From: Chromobacterium paludis
GTDB taxonomy: Bacteria; Pseudomonadota; Gammaproteobacteria; Burkholderiales; Chromobacteriaceae
Reading direction: 5' to 3'
Assembly (NCBI RefSeq): GCF_008275125.1
Contig: NZ_CP043473.1
Coordinates: 1,178,001 to 1,242,000, forward strand
DNA length: 64,000 bases
A program made the position numbers and the translations under genes. Below are positions 54,957 through 64,000 of the stretch, in pieces. The notes under the pieces were generated by a model, which did not search any database, had not been told where the DNA came from, and saw only the letters and a program-made list of their open reading frames with translations. How positions within the stretch are numbered: the first letter of the stretch is position 1; every line of letters begins with the position of its first letter.

Positions 54957-56753
54957 ATGAAGCACCTCAAATGGCTGCCCGCGCTGCTGGTGGGCGCCTC
55001 GCTCATGCCTTTTGCGCATGCGGCCGATCCCGCCAAAGTGCTGAGAGTAGCGTTTGCCGCGCCGGAAACCGGTTTTGATCCGGGCAAGGTCAATGATGTC
55101 TATTCGATAGGTGTGATCGAAAATATTTTCGATCCCTTGCTGCGATACGATTATCTGGCCAGGCCGCTAAAATTGAAACCGAATACGGCGGCGGCCATGC
55201 CGGAAATCTCGGCTGACGGCAAGGTGTACACCATCCGGATCAAGCCGGGCATCTATTTTGCCGACGATCCGGTTTTCAAAGGCAAGAAGCGGGAGTTGAC
55301 CGCGGCGGACTATGCCTATTCCTTCAAACGCTATGCGGACCCGGTGGTGAACTCCCCGGTCGCCAATATGCTGACGGATTGGATAGCCGGCTTGGCCGAG
55401 GCGGGCGCCCGCGCCTCCAAGACCGGCAAATTCGACTACGATGCGCCGATCTCGGGTCTGCAAGTCCTAGATCGCTATACCTTGCGCCTGACGCTGGTCA
55501 AGCCCAACTATATTTTCCTCTACACGCTGGCCGCCAAGCAGTTTGGCGCGGTGGCGCGCGAAGCCATCGAGGCCTACCACAAGGACACACTGTCGCATCC
55601 GGTCGGCACCGGCCCCTTCATGCTGAAGGAATGGAAGCAGGGCAGCAAGATCGTATTGGTGGCCAATCCGTCCTATCGCCGGCCAGTGTTCGATGGCGAG
55701 CCGACGGCTGATCCGGAAGATCAGAAGATCGCCCACGATTTGGCCGGCAAGCGCCTGCCGCTGGTGGATCGCGTGGAAATCCGGGTGATAGAGGAAGACC
55801 AACCGCGCTGGCTGTCCTTCCTGAACAAGCAGCTGGACATTGTCGGCGTGCCCAAGGCCGCCATGAAAACCGCGCTGCACGTCAGCGACAACGATCCGTT
55901 CCAGACCACATTGAATCCGGTGCTGGCCAAGCGCGGGCTGCGGCTGTCCCATGTCTTGAATCTCGACGTCACCTACGCCTTCTTCAATATGCAGGACCCG
56001 GTGGTGGGTGGTTACACCAAGGACAAGATCGCCTTGCGCCGAGCCATCGCCATGGCCTACCCGCTGAAGCAGGAAGTATTGCCGCTGATTTACGGCAACC
56101 AGGCCATCCCGATGCAGGGTGTGGTGTCTACCGGCATGGCCGGCTCCAGCCCTAATTTCCAGGGGCAGGTCAAGTACGATCCGGCCACGGGCAACGCCTT
56201 GCTGGACCAGTTTGGCTACAAGATAGGCGCCGACGGCTATCGGACGCTGCCTAGCGGCAAGCCGCTGGTGATCGAGCAGGCGACCCAGGCGTCCGCCTCC
56301 GACAAGCAGTTCAATCAGATTTGGCAGAAAACTTTCGATGACTTGCATATCCGGGTCAAATTCAAAGTGGCCAAATGGAACGAGAATCTGAAGTCGGCGT
56401 ACGCGCACAAGCTGCAAATGTGGAGCCTGGGCGGTTCGGCCGCCATGCCGGACGGCGATGATTCCATGATTGAATTGTGGAGCCAGAGCATACCCAGCGG
56501 CAGCAACCTGTCCGCTTTCAGCCGGCCCGCATTCGACCGGGCTTTCGAGGCGTCGAGAATGATTCCTCCCGGTCCCGAGCGCGAGGCCAAGTTCGAGACG
56601 ATGAACCGGGTGGTCGCCGCTTATCAGCCCTATGTGCTGGGGGTGACGCGCTTCACCAATTCCTTGTCGCAAGGCTATGTCAAGGGCTACAAACCGCATC
56701 CGATTTCCACGGTGGGCGGCTTCTGGCGTTTCGTGGACATCGCCAAGCACTGA
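54957..56753 (+). CDS. ABC transporter substrate-binding protein, peptide type
   Basis: A 598-residue periplasmic binding protein of the Opp/Dpp/YejA class. A signal peptide ends near residue 24 (PFAHA-ADPAKV). The mature chain has the class features: LRVAFAAPETGFDP, LKPNTAAAMPEISADGKVYTIRIKPG and RRAIAMAYPLKQEV. The ATG at 54957 follows AAGGAG by 11 bases; the frame is open further upstream. It is first in a four-gene importer operon. The ligand is unknown; peptides are the most likely. Confidence 0.88.
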   Translation: MKHLKWLPALLVGASLMPFAHAADPAKVLRVAFAAPETGFDPGKVNDVYSIGVIENIFDPLLRYDYLARPLKLKPNTAAAMPEISADGKVYTIRIKPGIYFADDPVFKGKKRELTAADYAYSFKRYADPVVNSPVANMLTDWIAGLAEAGARASKTGKFDYDAPISGLQVLDRYTLRLTLVKPNYIFLYTLAAKQFGAVAREAIEAYHKDTLSHPVGTGPFMLKEWKQGSKIVLVANPSYRRPVFDGEPTADPEDQKIAHDLAGKRLPLVDRVEIRVIEEDQPRWLSFLNKQLDIVGVPKAAMKTALHVSDNDPFQTTLNPVLAKRGLRLSHVLNLDVTYAFFNMQDPVVGGYTKDKIALRRAIAMAYPLKQEVLPLIYGNQAIPMQGVVSTGMAGSSPNFQGQVKYDPATGNALLDQFGYKIGADGYRTLPSGKPLVIEQATQASASDKQFNQIWQKTFDDLHIRVKFKVAKWNENLKSAYAHKLQMWSLGGSAAMPDGDDSMIELWSQSIPSGSNLSAFSRPAFDRAFEASRMIPPGPEREAKFETMNRVVAAYQPYVLGVTRFTNSLSQGYVKGYKPHPISTVGGFWRFVDIAKH

Positions 56754-56806
56754 TTTGGATTTGAATCGATCTTTGCGTTCCGCGCGACGCAAAGGGAGGA
56801 AATGAC

Positions 56807-57745
56807 ATGTTTGCATTCATCACTCGCCGCATCTGGCAAATGATTCCGACCATGCTCGGCGTCATGTTGCTGGTGTTCGTGCTGTTCAACTGGGTGGGCG
56901 GCGACCCCACCTATATTTTGGAAGGCAAGCGGCTGACGCCGGAAATGCTGGCCAATATCCGCGTGCAACTGGGCCTGGACAAGAGCGTGCCCGAGCAATT
57001 TTTGTTGTTCGTGAAGCAGGTGCTGACTTATGACTTCGGCAACTCCTGGGCCACCCAGCACTCGGTGACGCATACCCTGGCCACCCGCGTGGGCCCGTCT
57101 GTGACGCTGGCCGGCAGCCTGCTGGTGTTGGAGCTGCTGACCGCCTTGCCGATTGCGGTTGCCGTGGCCTATTTCCGCGGCAGCCTGACCGATCGTCTGG
57201 TGACCTTGATCTGCACCGTGGCCATGTCCGTCAGTTCCCTGGTCTACATCATCGTCGGCCAGTACCAGCTCGGCTTCGCCTGGGACCTGTTCCCGGTGAT
57301 GGGTTGGGACGACAGCATGCTGGCCAATCTGTTCGTCTATCTCCCGCTGCCGCTGCTGCTCGGCCTGCTGGTGTCGCTGGCGCCCAGCGTGCGCTTTTAT
57401 CGCAGCTTCGTGGTGGAAGAACTGAACCACGACTACGTGCGCACCGCGCGCGCCAAGGGTTTGTCTGAACCCAAGGTGCTGTTCAAGCATGTGCTGCGCA
57501 ATGCGCTGATCCCGGTGGTGACCAACATCACCATGTCGCTGCCTTTCCTGATGCTGGGCTCCATGCTGTTGGAGCGTTTCTTCGGCATTCCGGGCATGGG
57601 CAACGAGCTGCTGAACGCGGTGGACAAGAGCGACTTTCCGGTGATCAAGGCCATCACCATCACCATCGCCGGCGCGGCCATGGTGTTCAACCTGCTGGCG
57701 GACATCCTCTACAAGTGGATCGACCCGCGCGTGCAGTTGAAGTAA
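56807..57745 (+). CDS. ABC transporter permease, DppB/YejB-like
   Basis: A 312-residue inner-membrane permease with six predicted helices and the ABC-coupling motif EELNHDYVRTARAKGLSEPKVLFKHVLRNALIPV. N-terminal RRIWQMIPTMLGVMLLVFVLFNWVGGDP is typical of the DppB group. It lies between the binding protein and the second permease, all on the same strand with short gaps. Confidence 0.9.
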   Translation: MFAFITRRIWQMIPTMLGVMLLVFVLFNWVGGDPTYILEGKRLTPEMLANIRVQLGLDKSVPEQFLLFVKQVLTYDFGNSWATQHSVTHTLATRVGPSVTLAGSLLVLELLTALPIAVAVAYFRGSLTDRLVTLICTVAMSVSSLVYIIVGQYQLGFAWDLFPVMGWDDSMLANLFVYLPLPLLLGLLVSLAPSVRFYRSFVVEELNHDYVRTARAKGLSEPKVLFKHVLRNALIPVVTNITMSLPFLMLGSMLLERFFGIPGMGNELLNAVDKSDFPVIKAITITIAGAAMVFNLLADILYKWIDPRVQLK

Positions 57746-57761
57746 GCGGAGGAGAACCATT

Positions 57762-58826
57762 ATGACAACATTGCAGAATACCGCCGGCGTCGCGCCGTCC
57801 GCCGCGCCGTCCCGCAGCCTGTGGGCGCTGGGCTGGCAAAGACTGAAACGGGACCGCGTCGGCTTCGTATCGCTGTGGATCGTGCTGGCCTTCATGCTGC
57901 TGGCCATCGGCGGCTGGCTGGGCCTGATAGGCAAGGGCTGGAACGACGAGATCGCCGTGTCCTACGCGCCGCCTACCTTCCTGTACCACAAGCAGCAGGC
58001 AGCGGTTGCCGCGCATTCGCACAAGCCGGCGGTGCCCGCCGTGGCTACCGAGGGGCTGTTGCCTTCGGAGGACCCGATTTGGGCGGAGACGCAGATCGCC
58101 ATTCAAAACCGCGCCAAATACGTGGTGCCGGAAGTGAAAAAGGCCGATTCGCTGACCTTCGGCGCCGATCAACGCGGCCGCGACATCCTGGACAAAGTGA
58201 TCAAGGGCACTTCCACCTCGATGTTCGTCGGCGTGTCCGGCGCCTTGCTGTCCATCCTGATCGGCACGGTGCTGGGCGGCATGGCCGGTTTCTTCGGCCG
58301 CAAGACCGACGATTTCCTGATGTGGTTCTACAGCGTGTTCACCGCCATGCCTGACATGCTGCTGCTGCTGGCCTTCGCCGCGGTGGCCGGCCGCGGCCTG
58401 GGCACGGTGATCCTGGTGCTGTCGCTGACCAGTTGGACCGGCACGTTCCGTCTGGTGCGAGCCGAGTTCATCAAGCTGCGCTCGCGCGAGTTCGTGCAGG
58501 CGGCTGACGCCATCGGCGCCAGCAGCGCGCGCCGCATGTTCGTGCACATCCTGCCCAATATCTCGCACCTGCTCTTGGTACAGTTCTCCCTGCTGATGGT
58601 GGGTCTGATCAAGTACGAGGTGATCTTGTCCTTCCTGGGCTTCGGCGTGGACGTGCGTCAGGTCAGCTGGGGTTCCATGCTGTCCGAGGTGCCGGAAGAA
58701 CTGATGCAGGGCTATTGGTGGCAACTGGCCATGGTGGTGGTGTTCATGTCGCTGCTGGTCACTGCCTTCAGCATGCTGACCGACGCCCTGCGCGACGCGC
58801 TGGACCCGCGCGCGGCGGCGAAGTGA
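57762..58826 (+). CDS. ABC transporter permease, DppC/YejE-like
   Basis: A 354-residue permease with the coupling motif FIKLRSREFVQAADAIGASSARRMFVHILPN and the FGADQRGRDILDKVIKG segment. Between the first and second helices is a long periplasmic loop of about 80 residues, rich in Ala, Pro and His (KQQAAVAAHSHKPAVPAVA), longer than in OppC or DppC and closer to YejE-like members. It starts 16 bases after the first permease and has GGAGGAG before the ATG. Confidence 0.88.
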   Translation: MTTLQNTAGVAPSAAPSRSLWALGWQRLKRDRVGFVSLWIVLAFMLLAIGGWLGLIGKGWNDEIAVSYAPPTFLYHKQQAAVAAHSHKPAVPAVATEGLLPSEDPIWAETQIAIQNRAKYVVPEVKKADSLTFGADQRGRDILDKVIKGTSTSMFVGVSGALLSILIGTVLGGMAGFFGRKTDDFLMWFYSVFTAMPDMLLLLAFAAVAGRGLGTVILVLSLTSWTGTFRLVRAEFIKLRSREFVQAADAIGASSARRMFVHILPNISHLLLVQFSLLMVGLIKYEVILSFLGFGVDVRQVSWGSMLSEVPEELMQGYWWQLAMVVVFMSLLVTAFSMLTDALRDALDPRAAAK

Positions 58827-58847
58827 GCGGGATGAGGAGAAACAGAA

Positions 58848-60551
58848 ATGAGCGATAACAACATCCTGCTGTCGGTGCGCAACCTGCGCGTGCGTTTCCG
58901 CCAGGAAAACGGCGGCCGCTTCGAGGCCTTGAAGGGCGTGAGCTTCGATATCCCGGCCCACCGCACGGTGGCGCTGGTGGGCGAATCCGGCTCCGGCAAG
59001 TCGGTGACGTCGATGGCCATCATGCAGCTCTTGCCGCCGCAGACCAGCGAGATCGACCCGGCGTCCGAGCTGCGCTTCGCCGGGCGCGACCTGCTGAAGC
59101 TGAGCGCGTCGGAGCTGCGCCGCCTGCGCGGCAAGGACATCGCCATGATCTTCCAGGAGCCGATGAGCTCCCTGAACCCGGTGTTCACCGTGGGCGAGCA
59201 GATCGTGGAAACGCTGACGCTGCACGCCGGCCTGTCGCGTTCCGCCGCGTGGAAGCGCGCGGTGGAGCTGTTGACCGAGGTGGGCCTGCCGGAGCCGGAG
59301 AAGCGGGTGAAGAGCTACCCGCACGAGCTGTCCGGCGGCCAGCAGCAACGGGTGATGATCGCCATCGCCATCGCCTGCGAACCCAAGCTGTTGATCGCCG
59401 ACGAGCCGACCACGGCGCTCGATGTCACGATTCAGAAGCAGATTCTGCAATTGATCGCCGACCTGCAGAAGAAGCACGGCATGTCGGTGCTGTTCATCAC
59501 CCACGACCTGGGGGTGGTGGGCGAGTTCGCCGACGAAGTGGTGGTGATGCGCCACGGCGTGATCCGCGAGCAGGGCACGGTGAAGCAGATCTTCGAGAAC
59601 CCGCAGGACGCCTACACCAAGGCGCTGCTGTCGTGCCGTCCGCACCTGGACCGCCGCCCGGCCAGGCTGGCGGTGATCGACGACTTCCTGAGGCCGGAGC
59701 CGTACGTGGAGCCGCCGCACCGCGAGCGCGGCTACGCGGCGGGCGACGAGATCGTGCTGGACGTGCAGGGCCTGTGCAAGAGCTTCGACATCCGCGAAGG
59801 CTTGTTCGGCAAACGGCAGTTCCACGCGGTGAAGGACGTGTCCTTCCAGCTGGCCAAGGGCAAGACCCTGGGCATCGTCGGCGAGTCCGGCTCCGGCAAG
59901 ACCACGGTGGGGCTGACCCTGGTGCGCTTGCACCAGGCCACGGCCGGCCGGGTATTGTTCCACGGCCAGGACCTGATCGGCATGAGCGCCAAGGCGTTCC
60001 ACGCCTACAAGAAGCGCATCCAGATCATCTTCCAGAACCCGTACGCGTCCTTGAATCCGCGCTTCACGGTGGAGCAGATCCTGACCGAGCCGATGCAGCT
60101 GCACGGCATCGGGCAGGACGCCGGCCAGCGCCGCCGTCTGGCGCAAGACCTGCTGGACAAGGTAGGGCTGCCGGCCGGGGCCTTGGCCAAGTACCCGCAC
60201 GAGTTCTCCGGCGGCCAACGCCAGCGGATCGCCATCGCGCGCTGCCTGACGCTGAAGCCGGAAGTGCTGATCTGCGACGAATCGGTGTCGGCCCTGGACG
60301 TGTCGGTGCAGGCGCAGGTGCTGAACCTGCTGCAGGATCTGCAGGACGAATTCAAGCTGTCCTATCTGTTCATTTCGCACGATCTGGCGGTGGTGAAGCA
60401 CATCTCGGACCAGGTGCTGGTGATGAACAAGGGGCAGGTGGTGGAGCAGGCGGACGCGGACGTGATCTACCGCGAGCCGAAGGATGGCTACACCAAGAAG
60501 CTGCTGGGGGCGATCCCGCAGGGCTGGAGTCCGGCGCTGGCGCTGGCTTGA
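58848..60551 (+). CDS. ABC transporter double ATPase, YejF/GsiA-like
   Basis: A 567-residue fusion of two ABC ATPase domains that powers the importer. Domain 1 has [16 protein letters not shown] and [10 protein letters not shown]; domain 2 has [17 protein letters not shown] and [10 protein letters not shown], with Ser where Pro is usual after DE. The fused form replaces separate DppD and DppF proteins. Last gene of the operon; a terminator follows. Confidence 0.92.
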   Translation: MSDNNILLSVRNLRVRFRQENGGRFEALKGVSFDIPAHRTVALVGESGSGKSVTSMAIMQLLPPQTSEIDPASELRFAGRDLLKLSASELRRLRGKDIAMIFQEPMSSLNPVFTVGEQIVETLTLHAGLSRSAAWKRAVELLTEVGLPEPEKRVKSYPHELSGGQQQRVMIAIAIACEPKLLIADEPTTALDVTIQKQILQLIADLQKKHGMSVLFITHDLGVVGEFADEVVVMRHGVIREQGTVKQIFENPQDAYTKALLSCRPHLDRRPARLAVIDDFLRPEPYVEPPHRERGYAAGDEIVLDVQGLCKSFDIREGLFGKRQFHAVKDVSFQLAKGKTLGIVGESGSGKTTVGLTLVRLHQATAGRVLFHGQDLIGMSAKAFHAYKKRIQIIFQNPYASLNPRFTVEQILTEPMQLHGIGQDAGQRRRLAQDLLDKVGLPAGALAKYPHEFSGGQRQRIAIARCLTLKPEVLICDESVSALDVSVQAQVLNLLQDLQDEFKLSYLFISHDLAVVKHISDQVLVMNKGQVVEQADADVIYREPKDGYTKKLLGAIPQGWSPALALA

Positions 60552-60576
60552 GCGCGAGTCTGATCGGCATCAAAGC

Positions 60577-60600
60577 AAACCGGCCCCTTGGGCCGGTTTT
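60577..60600 (+). terminator. intrinsic terminator of the ABC importer operon
   Basis: Perfect 10-base stem (60577-60586 with 60590-60599), three-base loop and T run, 26 bases after the stop. Confidence 0.9.
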
Positions 60601-60609
60601 GTCTTGTCC

Positions 60610-61464
60610 TCAGGCGAGGTGTTCGCGCAGCCAGCTGGCAGCCGGCCCCAGTGGCCGGCTGCATGCCCAAACCAGGTCCACCGGCAGGCGTTGGGGCCAA
60701 CCAGGCGCGGCCAGCTGTTTCAGTTCGCCGCCGCCGAAGCTTTTGACCAGCCAGCAGGGCAGCTCGGCCCAGCCTACGCCCAGCCGCGCCATGTCCAGCA
60801 ACATCAGGTAGCTGGGCGCATACCATTGGCGCTGGCCCGAGTGGGGCGGCGTTTTATCTCCATAGGTATTCAGCCTGAGCTGCCTATGCCGGCTCAATTG
60901 CGTGTCGTCGACATGAGGCAGGGCGGCCAGGGGATGGCCGTGGGCGGCGTATAGCGCCAGCTCGCTGGCGTCGCGCAGGCGCTGGCGGCGGATGTCGGGC
61001 GGATAACGGTCCATGGCGCCCACCAGGCCCAATTGGGCGCGGCCGGACAGGATCAAGTCCAGGACGTCCTCCTGCTCGCCCACCAGACACTCCAGCTCCA
61101 GCATGGGGAAGCGTTCTTCCAGCCGGCAGGCGACCTTTTCCAGGGTCTGAGACTGAAAGGTGTCGGACAGCACGATGGTCAGCCGGGCTTCCACCCCCGC
61201 TTGCAATTGCGCCGCTTGCTGGCGCAGGTCTTGGCTGGCCGCCAGGAGTTGGCGCGCCTGAGGCAGCAGTAGCTGGCCTGCCGCGCTGAGTCTGGGTTGG
61301 CGCGTCGCGCGGTCGAATAGCGGGTTGCCCAGGTCGATTTCCAGGTTGGCGATGGCTTCGCTGATGGTGGACTGGCTCTTGCCCAGGCGGCGCGCGGCGG
61401 CGGAGAAAGAGCCGAGCTCGGCGGCGTAGACGAAGGCGGATAGGGCATCTAGAGAGAAATTCAT
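60610..61464 (-). CDS. LysR-family regulator divergent from a PACE efflux gene
   Basis: A 284-residue LysR regulator with helix-turn-helix FVYAAELGSFSAAARRLGKSQSTISEAIANLE and an effector domain. A long frame upstream has no protein-like character; the ATG at 61464 gives the family start (MNFSLDALSAF). It faces a PACE exporter, as AceR does with AceI in Acinetobacter, and so may activate that gene in response to a drug. Two near-identical 17-base sites lie between them. Confidence 0.85.
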   Translation of the reverse strand: MNFSLDALSAFVYAAELGSFSAAARRLGKSQSTISEAIANLEIDLGNPLFDRATRQPRLSAAGQLLLPQARQLLAASQDLRQQAAQLQAGVEARLTIVLSDTFQSQTLEKVACRLEERFPMLELECLVGEQEDVLDLILSGRAQLGLVGAMDRYPPDIRRQRLRDASELALYAAHGHPLAALPHVDDTQLSRHRQLRLNTYGDKTPPHSGQRQWYAPSYLMLLDMARLGVGWAELPCWLVKSFGGGELKQLAAPGWPQRLPVDLVWACSRPLGPAASWLREHLA

Positions 61465-61512
61465 ATCGGATTTTCCGATGACTATTATTTTTATAATATC
61501 CGTTTTTCCTAT
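61463..61512. promoter_or_regulatory. twin sites between the LysR and PACE genes
   Basis: ATATCGGATTTTCCGAT (61463-61479) and ATATCCGTTTTTCCTAT (61496-61512) match at 14 of 17 bases, 33 bases apart (three helical turns). The first contains a perfect ATCGGA-N3-TCCGAT palindrome. This is the spacing expected of LysR recognition and activation sites. Confidence 0.7.
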
Positions 61513-61552
61513 CATAATCCGCCGCATCGCACTTTTTTGATGGGAGAAGTCC

Positions 61553-62002
61553 ATGCTTGCGAGCGACAAGAAACTGGGCGAACGGATACTGCACGCGGTG
61601 CTGTACGAGGCCTGCGCCATGGCGCTGCTGGTGCCGCTGGCGGCCATGCTGATGCAAGAGAATGTGCTGCATATGGGCGCGCTGGCGCTGATGATGTCCA
61701 CGGTGGCCATGTTGTGGAATATGGTGTTCAACGCTTGGTTCGAGCGGCTGGAAAAGCGGTTTGGCTGGCGGCGCACGGTGGCCGTGCGTAGCGCGCATGC
61801 GCTGGGCTTTGAGGGCGGCCTGGTGGTCATGTTGGTGCCGCTGGCCGCGTGGTGGCTGGGCGTGGGTTGGTGGCAGGCTTTGCTGCTGGACCTGGGCTTC
61901 TTTGTGTTTTTCCTGCCGTATACCTATGTGTTCAACTGGCTGTACGACCACCTTCGCGCTCGCCTGCTGGCGCGGCGGGGCTTGGCGGCAGCTATGGAGT
62001 GA
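61553..62002 (+). CDS. PACE family drug exporter (AceI-like)
   Basis: A 149-residue, four-helix protein with tandem bacterial transmembrane pair domains. It matches AceI, which exports chlorhexidine by proton exchange: Glu19 in LYEACA aligns with the key Glu15 of Ace[11 protein letters not shown] with WNMIFNHYFE, and [12 protein letters not shown] with RILHAIGFEGGL. The ATG at 61553 follows GGGAGAA. The SMR gene begins four bases after its stop. Confidence 0.9.
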   Translation: MLASDKKLGERILHAVLYEACAMALLVPLAAMLMQENVLHMGALALMMSTVAMLWNMVFNAWFERLEKRFGWRRTVAVRSAHALGFEGGLVVMLVPLAAWWLGVGWWQALLLDLGFFVFFLPYTYVFNWLYDHLRARLLARRGLAAAME

Positions 62003-62006
62003 TGGC

Positions 62007-62339
62007 ATGAAGATATGGTTGTTTCTGATGGGGGCCATCGTGTCCGAAGTGGTGGCTACTTCGGCGCTGAAGGCGTCGGACGGCTTTACCCGATTGTGGC
62101 CGTCCCTGCTGACTGCTGGCGGTTATCTGCTGGCTTTTTACCTGCTGTCCCAAACGCTGCGCCACATCCCGGTGGGCGTGGCTTACGCCTTGTGGTCCGG
62201 CATCGGCATCGTGCTGGTTTCGCTGATCGCCTGGTTGCTGTATGGCCAGAAACTGGATCTGGCCGCCGTGGCTGGCATGGGCCTGATCATCGCCGGCGTG
62301 GCGGTGATCAACCTGTTCTCCCGCGCAGCCGCGCATTGA
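62007..62339 (+). CDS. small multidrug resistance (SMR) exporter, EmrE-like
   Basis: A 110-residue, four-helix SMR protein that exports cationic compounds or guanidinium. Glu14, the proton/drug site, and Trp63 of EmrE are both at the same positions, and the SGIGIV segment follows. SMR proteins work as antiparallel dimers. It is in one operon with the PACE gene. Whether it is of the drug (Qac) or guanidinium (Gdx) type is unclear. Confidence 0.9.
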   Translation: MKIWLFLMGAIVSEVVATSALKASDGFTRLWPSLLTAGGYLLAFYLLSQTLRHIPVGVAYALWSGIGIVLVSLIAWLLYGQKLDLAAVAGMGLIIAGVAVINLFSRAAAH

Positions 62340-62669
62340 GCGAAAACCGCGCCGCGCCTCATCCCTGTAAAAGCGCGATCCCTGTGCCAATATGGAATGG
62401 ACTGGCACGCATTTTTGCGTGCTTGACATGCGTAAGCAGAATAAATGTATCGGGATGAGTCTGTGTTGAGAACCGGCGGGCTTTGAGCGCCGGATCGAGT
62501 GCACGGCAGGAATCAGCCAATCGGATGCGCTATACAGAGCGCAGTGCCGGCCGCAAGGCGGGCGAGGGCGGCTGGTGGCCGGCGTAGGCCGGCGTGGCGG
62601 GGCGTGCGGGGCCTCGCGTGTCGTCACTTTATGAAACCGACTGGACACAGCCTTTAGACAGAGGCGTGC
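62340..62669. other. SMR-bcsQ intergenic region with a possible bcs promoter
   Basis: A perfect hairpin (GCACGCA-TTTT-TGCGTGC, 62405-62422) is followed at once by a consensus TTGACA at 62423-62428; the -10 is weak (TGTATC at 62446-62451). This would start a leader of about 210 bases before bcsQ. The rest is GC-rich, with no gene. I saw no cyclic di-GMP riboswitch. Confidence 0.55.
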
Positions 62670-63434
62670 ATGACTATATTGTCGGTCTGTGGGGTCAAGG
62701 GAGGTTGCGGCGCCAGTGCGATTGCCGCGGCCTTGGCCTGGCATCGCCAGGAACAGGCCAAATCGACCCTGATCATGGATTTGTGTCCGCAGAACCTGCT
62801 GCGGCTGCACTTTGGCGTGCCCTGGAGCGAAGAGGCCGGCTGGCATGCCAGCCTGCTGGAGGGCCAGGATTGGGCGCAGACGGCGTGGCGGGTGGGCAAT
62901 GGCCTGATGCTGGTGCCGCACGGCAATTTGCCGCGCGGCGTGGTCCAGGCCGCCGGTTTGCGCGCGGATTGGCTGCGCCAGGAGCTGGCGAGGCTGGACC
63001 GCCCCGCGGATGATCTGGTTCTGCTGGATACGCCCCTTGACCCGGGCATGTGCCGAGAGCTGGCGCTGTCCGCCTGTTCCCACGTCCTGGCCGTGCTGCC
63101 GCCGGACCCCATCAGCAATGCGCTTGCCGCCCGGCTGGAAGCAGAGTGGCTGGAACGGGGCAAGGCGCGTCAGCGCATTCTGTTCCTGATCAATCAGTTT
63201 GACCCGGCGCGCCGGCTGGACCGCGATGTGGAACAGCTGCTGCGGCTGATGCTGGGCAACCGCCTGTCGCCGCTGCCGGTGATGTGGGACGAAACCATGC
63301 GCGAGGCCTTGGCCGCGGGGCTGCCGGTGGCGGCCTATGCGCCAGACAGCCAGGCGGTGGACGATCTGCGCCAGCTGTCGCTTTGGCTGGCCGTGAGGCT
63401 GGCCGACGAGACGAGCGAGGCCGCGCTATGCTGA
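62670..63434 (+). CDS. bcsQ: cellulose synthesis ATPase BcsQ (YhjQ)
   Basis: A 254-residue MinD/ParA-like P-loop ATPase of the BcsQ family, needed for cellulose export and its location at the cell pole in enterobacteria. The deviant Walker A is GVKGGCGASA with Lys10. VLLDTPLDPG is the Walker B-like segment, and LPPDPISNALAARLE and FLINQFDPARRLDRDV follow as in BcsQ. Its stop overlaps the bcsA start by seven bases. Confidence 0.9.
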   Translation: MTILSVCGVKGGCGASAIAAALAWHRQEQAKSTLIMDLCPQNLLRLHFGVPWSEEAGWHASLLEGQDWAQTAWRVGNGLMLVPHGNLPRGVVQAAGLRADWLRQELARLDRPADDLVLLDTPLDPGMCRELALSACSHVLAVLPPDPISNALAARLEAEWLERGKARQRILFLINQFDPARRLDRDVEQLLRLMLGNRLSPLPVMWDETMREALAAGLPVAAYAPDSQAVDDLRQLSLWLAVRLADETSEAALC

Positions 63435-64000
63435 GCGTCGCGTCCTGGTCGGCCTCCGCCGTCAAGTGGAAGCTGCTGCATCCTGACGATGCGGGCAAGC
63501 CTTGGTTGTGCCTGTTGTCGCTGTTTTTCGTCATGCCGGAGCCAGGCTGGCTGGCGTGGGGCCGGCGCTATTTTCCGCATGTGGACTTTGGCCGATTGCG
63601 CGCGGCGGACGGCATACGCATTCCCTTGCAACTGCTGTGGCTGGGACTGTTTGTCACGCCGGAAAAACAGGATCCATGGCGCAGTCTGCGTGAGAGCTGG
63701 CGCCGTCTGCGCGCGGCGGCCGTCGCGGCGCGGGCGCTGCATGGCCGCGGCTGGGCCTGGCTCAAGGGCCGCCATCCCGGCTGGTTTGACTACGAGCGCC
63801 TGCATCGCTGGGAAGAAAGCCTGGCGACAAAGCCATGGTGGGAAAACGGGGTGATGCGGCTGGCGCTCTACCTGGCGGCCTTGTCGCTGGTGGCGATCTG
63901 CGTCACCACGCCGTTCGACGAGGTTTCGCAGGCGGTGTTCTCCGGCGTGCTGCTGCTGATCGCCTTGTGGGTGCGCCGGGTGCCAGGCCAAGTCAGCACC
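63428..64000 (+). CDS. bcsA: cellulose synthase catalytic subunit BcsA, N-terminal part
   Basis: The window ends after 191 codons without a stop. The visible part is the N-terminal region of BcsA, before the glycosyltransferase domain: two or more hydrophobic segments, and ICVTTPFDEVSQAVFSGVL...WVRRVPGQ, which matches the start of E. coli BcsA (ICVTQPF, VRRMPGR). BcsA makes beta-1,4-glucan from UDP-glucose and is switched on by cyclic di-GMP through a C-terminal PilZ domain, not in view. It overlaps bcsQ by seven bases. Confidence 0.9.
   Translation, partial: MLSVASWSASAVKWKLLHPDDAGKPWLCLLSLFFVMPEPGWLAWGRRYFPHVDFGRLRAADGIRIPLQLLWLGLFVTPEKQDPWRSLRESWRRLRAAAVAARALHGRGWAWLKGRHPGWFDYERLHRWEESLATKPWWENGVMRLALYLAALSLVAICVTTPFDEVSQAVFSGVLLLIALWVRRVPGQVST

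Noticed and set aside
62452..62669. Possible cyclic di-GMP riboswitch before bcsQ
   Set aside because: The GEMM core motif is not present.

Overview
The window is a GC-rich, gene-dense stretch of chromosome. Its gene content and protein features suggest a betaproteobacterium of the order Neisseriales, most likely Chromobacterium or a close relative. The signs are a Neisseria-like KdsA, a Fad system with a PsrA-like regulator, MetZ-type methionine synthesis, a secreted lipase with its foldase, NnrS proteins with a Dnr-type regulator, and cellulose genes at the right edge. I read this from the sequence without a database search. No rRNA, tRNA, CRISPR array, transposase or prophage gene was recognised.

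Layout. 0-5.3 kb: a small unknown protein with a DEDDh exonuclease, a short ABC-F ATPase, a methyltransferase, kdsA and a Nu-class GST. 5.4-14.4 kb: a four-gene efflux operon on the minus strand (adaptor, two RND pumps, outer-membrane channel). 14.9-19 kb: lysP, a MarC-family protein, an iron-type alcohol dehydrogenase and a DUF488 protein. 19.1-20.3 kb: metZ. 20.4-30.1 kb: a fatty-acid degradation block (PsrA-like TetR regulator, fadE, YciA-like thioesterase, fadL, FadN-type bifunctional enzyme, fadA). Two sites of the form AAAC-N4-GTTTG lie before the regulator gene and before fadL, so the block looks like one regulon. 30.1-31.1 kb: two small unknown genes with a decayed copy of the thiolase 3' end between them, which carries a run of 18 C.

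31.2-37.1 kb: a PilZ-like protein on the minus strand, a PlpD-type patatin autotransporter, then the lipase and lipase-foldase pair; a terminator-shaped hairpin lies just before the lipase start. 37.1-41.9 kb: trpC, then a nitric-oxide-linked group (nnrS, hemerythrin, DUF2249, an unknown polytopic membrane protein) facing a Dnr-like regulator; a Dnr/Fnr-type box lies about 42 bases before the inferred start of transcription of nnrS. 42-45.5 kb: three regulator/enzyme units (SDR with LysR, a ProX-type deacylase, TetR with a DUF1348 protein and twin operators). 45.6-50.1 kb: a TldD/TldE-like pair and pepD.

50.2-53.8 kb: minus-strand xseB-ispA-dxs with a K+ channel gene two bases behind dxs. 53.9-60.6 kb: an SDR and a four-gene peptide-type ABC importer. 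60.6-62.3 kb: a LysR regulator divergent from a PACE and an SMR drug exporter, with two near-identical 17-base sites between them. 62.7-64 kb: bcsQ and the start of bcsA, cut by the window edge.

No clearly new multi-gene system was found. The best leads are the thiolase relic with its poly-C tract, the unknown membrane protein in the NO group, the divergent PilZ-like protein, the TldD/TldE-like pair, and several unusually clear operator pairs.
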